A stretch of 64,000 bases of DNA from NCBI RefSeq assembly GCF_002224125.1, contig NZ_NCSM01000014.1:880871-944870 (forward strand). The letters run 5' to 3'. A model generated the notes under the pieces. The model did no database searches, was not told where the DNA came from, and saw nothing but the letters and a program-made list of their open reading frames with translations. Positions within the stretch are counted from its first letter, which is position 1. Every line of letters begins with the position of its first letter. The position numbers and the translations under genes are program-made. This document shows positions 61,311 to 64,000 of this stretch, piece by piece. This DNA comes from Streptomyces sp. NBS 14/10 (GTDB lineage Bacteria; Actinomycetota; Actinomycetes; Streptomycetales; Streptomycetaceae).

Positions 61311-63704
61311 CTACCGCTTCTTCTTGGGGTCCAGCAGCCCCGCACGCCGCAGCGCGTCCGCCATCGCCCCGTTGACCGGGGCCGCGTCGCGGCCGCCGGA
61401 TCCTCCGCCACGCTGCCCCCGGCCGCCGCCACCCTGGCGCTGCTGAGGGGCGCCGCGGCGGCCGCGGTTGTCCTGGGCGGAGCGGTCCCGGTCCCGGTTG
61501 CGGTCACGGCCGCCGCCCGACCCCGTGCCCGCCTCGTCGTCCAGCCGCAGCGTCAGCGAGATCCGCTTGCGCGGGATGTCCACGTCCAGGACCTTCACCC
61601 GCACGATGTCCCCGGGCTTGACCACATCGCGCGGATCCTTGACGAACGTCTTGGACATCGCGGAGACGTGCACCAGACCGTCCTGGTGCACACCGATGTC
61701 GACGAACGCGCCGAACGCGGCCACATTGGTGACGACGCCCTCCAGGATCATCCCGGCGGCCAGGTCGCCGATCTTCTCGACGCCCTCCTTGAAGGTCGCG
61801 GTCTTGAAGGCGGGCCGCGGGTCGCGGCCGGGCTTCTCCAGCTCCTTGAGGATGTCGGTGACCGTGGGCAGACCGAAGGTGTCGTCCACGAACTGCTCCG
61901 GCCTGAGCCCGCGCAGCACGGCCGTGTTGCCGATCAGCGAGGCCACGTCGTCGCCCGCCGAGGAGGCCATGGACCGCACCACCGGATACGCCTCCGGGTG
62001 CACGCTGGAGCCGTCCAGCGGGTCGTCGCCGCCGCGGATGCGCAGGAAGCCCGCGCACTGCTCGTACGCCTTGGGGCCGAGCCGGGCCACATCCTTGAGC
62101 GCCTTGCGGCTGCGGAAGGGGCCGTTCGCGTCGCGGTGGGCCACGATGTTCTCCGCGAGCCCGCCGCCGATGCCCGAGACCCGGCTGAGCAGCGGGGCGG
62201 AGGCGGTGTTGACATCGACCCCGACCCCGTTCACACAGTCCTCGACGACCGCGTCGAGCGAGCGGGAGAGCTTCACCTCGGACAGGTCGTGCTGGTACTG
62301 GCCGACGCCGATCGACTTGGGGTCGATCTTGACCAGCTCGGCGAGCGGGTCCTGCAGCCGCCGCGCGATGGACACCGCGCCGCGCAGCGAGACGTCCATG
62401 TCCGGCAGCTCCTGGGAGGCGAAGGCCGAGGCGGAGTACACCGAGGCGCCCGCCTCGGAGACCATCACCTTGGTGAGCTTCAGCTCGGGGTGCTTGCCGC
62501 ACAGCTCGCCCGCGAGCTTGTCGGTCTCGCGGGACGCCGTGCCGTTGCCGATCGCGATCAGCTCGACGTCGTGCTCGCGCGCCAGCCGGGCCAGCTTGGC
62601 CAGCGACTCGTCCCACTTGTTCTGCGGGACGTGCGGATAGATCGTGTCGGTCGCGGCCACCTTGCCGGTCGCGTCGACGACGGCCACCTTGACCCCCGTA
62701 CGGAAGCCGGGGTCCAGGCCCATCGTGGCGCGGGTGCCGGCCGGGGCGGCCAGGAGGAGGTCGCGCAGATTGGCGGCGAAGACGCGCACCGCCTCGTCCT
62801 CGGCGGCCTGCCGCAGCCGCAGCCGCAGATCGATGCCGAGGTGCACCAGGACCCGGGTGCGCCAGGCCCAGCGCACCGTGTCGGCCAGCCACTTGTCGGC
62901 CGGGCGGCCCCGGTCGGCGACGCCGAAGCGGTGCGCGATGCTGCGCTCGTACGAGGTGGGGCCCGCTTCCTCCGAGGGCTCCTCCGGCTCCAGGGCGAGC
63001 TCGAGGATCTCCTCCTTCTCGCCGCGGAACATCGCCAGCACCCGGTGGGAGGGCAGCTCCGTGAACGGCTCGGCGAAGTCGAAGTAGTCGGCGAACTTGG
63101 CGCCCGCCTCCTCCTTGCCCTCCCGCACCTTGGTGGCCACCCGCCCGCGCGTCCACATCCGCTCGCGCAGCTCGCCGATGAGGTCCGCGTCCTCGCTGAA
63201 CCGCTCGGTGAGGATGGCCCGCGCGCCCTCCAGCGCGGCGGCGGGGTCCGCGACCCCCTTCTCCGCGTCGACAAAGGCGGCCGCGGCGGCCAGCGGCTCC
63301 ACCGACGGGTCGTCGAGCAGCCCCTCGGCCAGCGGCTCGAGCCCGGCCTCCCGCGCGATCTGCGCCTTCGTACGGCGCTTGGGCTTGAAGGGGAGGTAGA
63401 TGTCCTCCAGCCGGGCCTTGGAGTCCGCGGCCAGGATCTGGGCCTCCAGGGCCTCGTCCAGCTTGCCCTGGGACTTGACCGATTCCAGGATCGCGGCCCG
63501 CCGCTCCTCCAGCTCCCGCAGATAGCGCAGCCGCTCCTCGAGGGTGCGCAGCTGCGCATCGTCGAGCATTTCGGTCGCTTCCTTGCGGTAGCGCGCGATG
63601 AAGGGCACGGTCGAGCCGCCGTCGAGCAGCTCGACGGCGGCCCTCACCTGCCGCTCCCGTACGCCGAGCTCCTCGGCGATCCTGCCTTCGATGGACGTCG
63701 TCAC
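61311..63704 (-). CDS. tex: Tex family RNA-binding transcription accessory protein
   Basis: A 797-residue protein of the Tex family, which binds nucleic acid and acts in transcription. It has the N-terminal helical region [15 protein letters not shown], the YqgF-like core [19 protein letters not shown], helix-hairpin-helix block [15 protein letters not shown] and a C-terminal S1 domain ([24 protein letters not shown]). A Gly/Arg-rich tail ([15 protein letters not shown]) ends it. GTG 63704 is chosen from GGAG 7 nt upstream; longer starts add a non-family N-terminus. Confidence 0.94.
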   Translation of the reverse strand: MTTSIEGRIAEELGVRERQVRAAVELLDGGSTVPFIARYRKEATEMLDDAQLRTLEERLRYLRELEERRAAILESVKSQGKLDEALEAQILAADSKARLEDIYLPFKPKRRTKAQIAREAGLEPLAEGLLDDPSVEPLAAAAAFVDAEKGVADPAAALEGARAILTERFSEDADLIGELRERMWTRGRVATKVREGKEEAGAKFADYFDFAEPFTELPSHRVLAMFRGEKEEILELALEPEEPSEEAGPTSYERSIAHRFGVADRGRPADKWLADTVRWAWRTRVLVHLGIDLRLRLRQAAEDEAVRVFAANLRDLLLAAPAGTRATMGLDPGFRTGVKVAVVDATGKVAATDTIYPHVPQNKWDESLAKLARLAREHDVELIAIGNGTASRETDKLAGELCGKHPELKLTKVMVSEAGASVYSASAFASQELPDMDVSLRGAVSIARRLQDPLAELVKIDPKSIGVGQYQHDLSEVKLSRSLDAVVEDCVNGVGVDVNTASAPLLSRVSGIGGGLAENIVAHRDANGPFRSRKALKDVARLGPKAYEQCAGFLRIRGGDDPLDGSSVHPEAYPVVRSMASSAGDDVASLIGNTAVLRGLRPEQFVDDTFGLPTVTDILKELEKPGRDPRPAFKTATFKEGVEKIGDLAAGMILEGVVTNVAAFGAFVDIGVHQDGLVHVSAMSKTFVKDPRDVVKPGDIVRVKVLDVDIPRKRISLTLRLDDEAGTGSGGGRDRNRDRDRSAQDNRGRRGAPQQRQGGGGRGQRGGGSGGRDAAPVNGAMADALRRAGLLDPKKKR

Positions 63705-63807
63705 GATCACGCTCCGCTTTCCTGTCTGCGCTGCGATCTGCATTGTGGCAGGTGGCACTGACAGAGGTGGGCGCGACCGGCGCGTTGCGGCACCTGGGCA
63801 GGTGATT

Positions 63808-63945
63808 TCAGACGTGCCTGTGGCGGCTGGAGCCCGCCCGCGAGGCCCCGCCGAAGAGGCGGGCGAGGGCGCGGAAGGGAAGTGTCACCACGGCGGCGAG
63901 CGTCGATCCGATGGCGCGGAGCACATCCGCGATCGCACGGAACAC
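63808..63945 (-). CDS. Small conserved membrane-type protein, 45 residues
   Basis: From GTG 63945, with AGGAGG 6 nt upstream, it reads [19 protein letters not shown] followed by [19 protein letters not shown], ending HRHV. It is an amphipathic helix followed by a basic Arg/Ser tail. Similar tiny [12 protein letters not shown] proteins recur in streptomycetes. It lies just upstream of tex on the same strand (about 100 bp) and may be an independent gene. Function unknown. Confidence 0.7.
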   Translation of the reverse strand: MFRAIADVLRAIGSTLAAVVTLPFRALARLFGGASRAGSSRHRHV

Positions 63946-64000
63946 GAGGACCTCCTATCGGTCGGTCTTCGGACCGGCATGACCGGCGGCCGTCACCGGG

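Noticed and set aside
1..64000. tRNA, rRNA, CRISPR arrays, insertion sequences
   Set aside because: I looked for cloverleaf-like segments, regularly spaced repeats, transposase motifs and terminal inverted repeats and saw none.

Overview
The window is chromosomal DNA from a Streptomyces-type actinomycete. The evidence is very high GC with strong G/C bias at third codon positions, many GTG starts, GGAGG-type ribosome binding sites, and family markers: an SsgA-like protein, an HTH/DUF397/ATPase regulatory set, mycothiol-dependent enzyme relatives, LacI-type CebR-like operators and rare TTA codons. There are about 46 protein genes on both strands. I saw no rRNA, tRNA, CRISPR array, integrase or transposase.

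Layout. 1-2.3 kb: a truncated SDR oxidoreductase, a frameshifted maleylpyruvate-isomerase-family gene and a divergent MerR regulator with a palindromic operator. 2.2-5.6 kb: a DedA-family membrane protein and a PmtA-like phospholipid methyltransferase, divergent from a NarL-type two-component system. 5.8-8.3 kb: an NCS1 nucleobase/hydantoin-type permease and a PD-(D/E)XK-like protein. 8.3-10.9 kb: an ATPase / HTH-DUF5753 / DUF397 set translationally coupled to an MBL hydrolase. 11.0-13.8 kb: a compact lasso peptide cluster (precursor, cyclase, RRE protein, leader protease) closed by a perfect 27-bp hairpin. 13.8-17.6 kb: a PGRP-type amidase and a secreted tandem CE2-like esterase with a CebR-like operator.

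17.7-26.3 kb: a small unknown protein, an IclR regulator, an acidic unknown protein, a quinone-reductase-type MDR enzyme, a betaine-aldehyde-dehydrogenase-like enzyme and a large repeat protein. 26.3-33.4 kb: a membrane-anchored XRE protein with a long disordered linker, a secreted protein, a GPP34 protein, an SsgA-like protein, a sigma/anti-sigma fusion and a CDGSH-type iron-sulfur protein. 33.5-36.5 kb: a Ycf48-like secreted protein, YciI, endonuclease V and a DUF1203 protein. 36.6-39.1 kb: a DapA/NanA-family lyase overlapping a close NanT homologue, probably for sialic acid use. 39.2-44.6 kb: a beta-oxidation module (acyl-CoA racemase/CoA-transferase, thiolase, FadB) with a convergent MerR regulator.

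44.8-52.3 kb: a secreted GH2 beta-galactosidase with a LamG insertion, then a P-loop ATPase (frameshifted) coupled to a membrane-tethered periplasmic-binding-protein-like receptor. 52.4-58.4 kb: secreted peptidases (M1, X-Pro/CocE, M14) and a D-amino acid oxidase, consistent with use of extracellular peptides. 58.5-64 kb: an unknown conserved protein, an ABC-F ATPase, the Tex transcription accessory protein and a 45-residue conserved small protein.

The most distinctive element is the lasso peptide cluster, with a predicted 16-residue core I do not recognise. Next come the NTPase/receptor pair, the lipid-modification/two-component module and the sialic-acid-type operon. Two genes carry single-base frameshifts in GC-rich runs, which may be real lesions or sequence errors.
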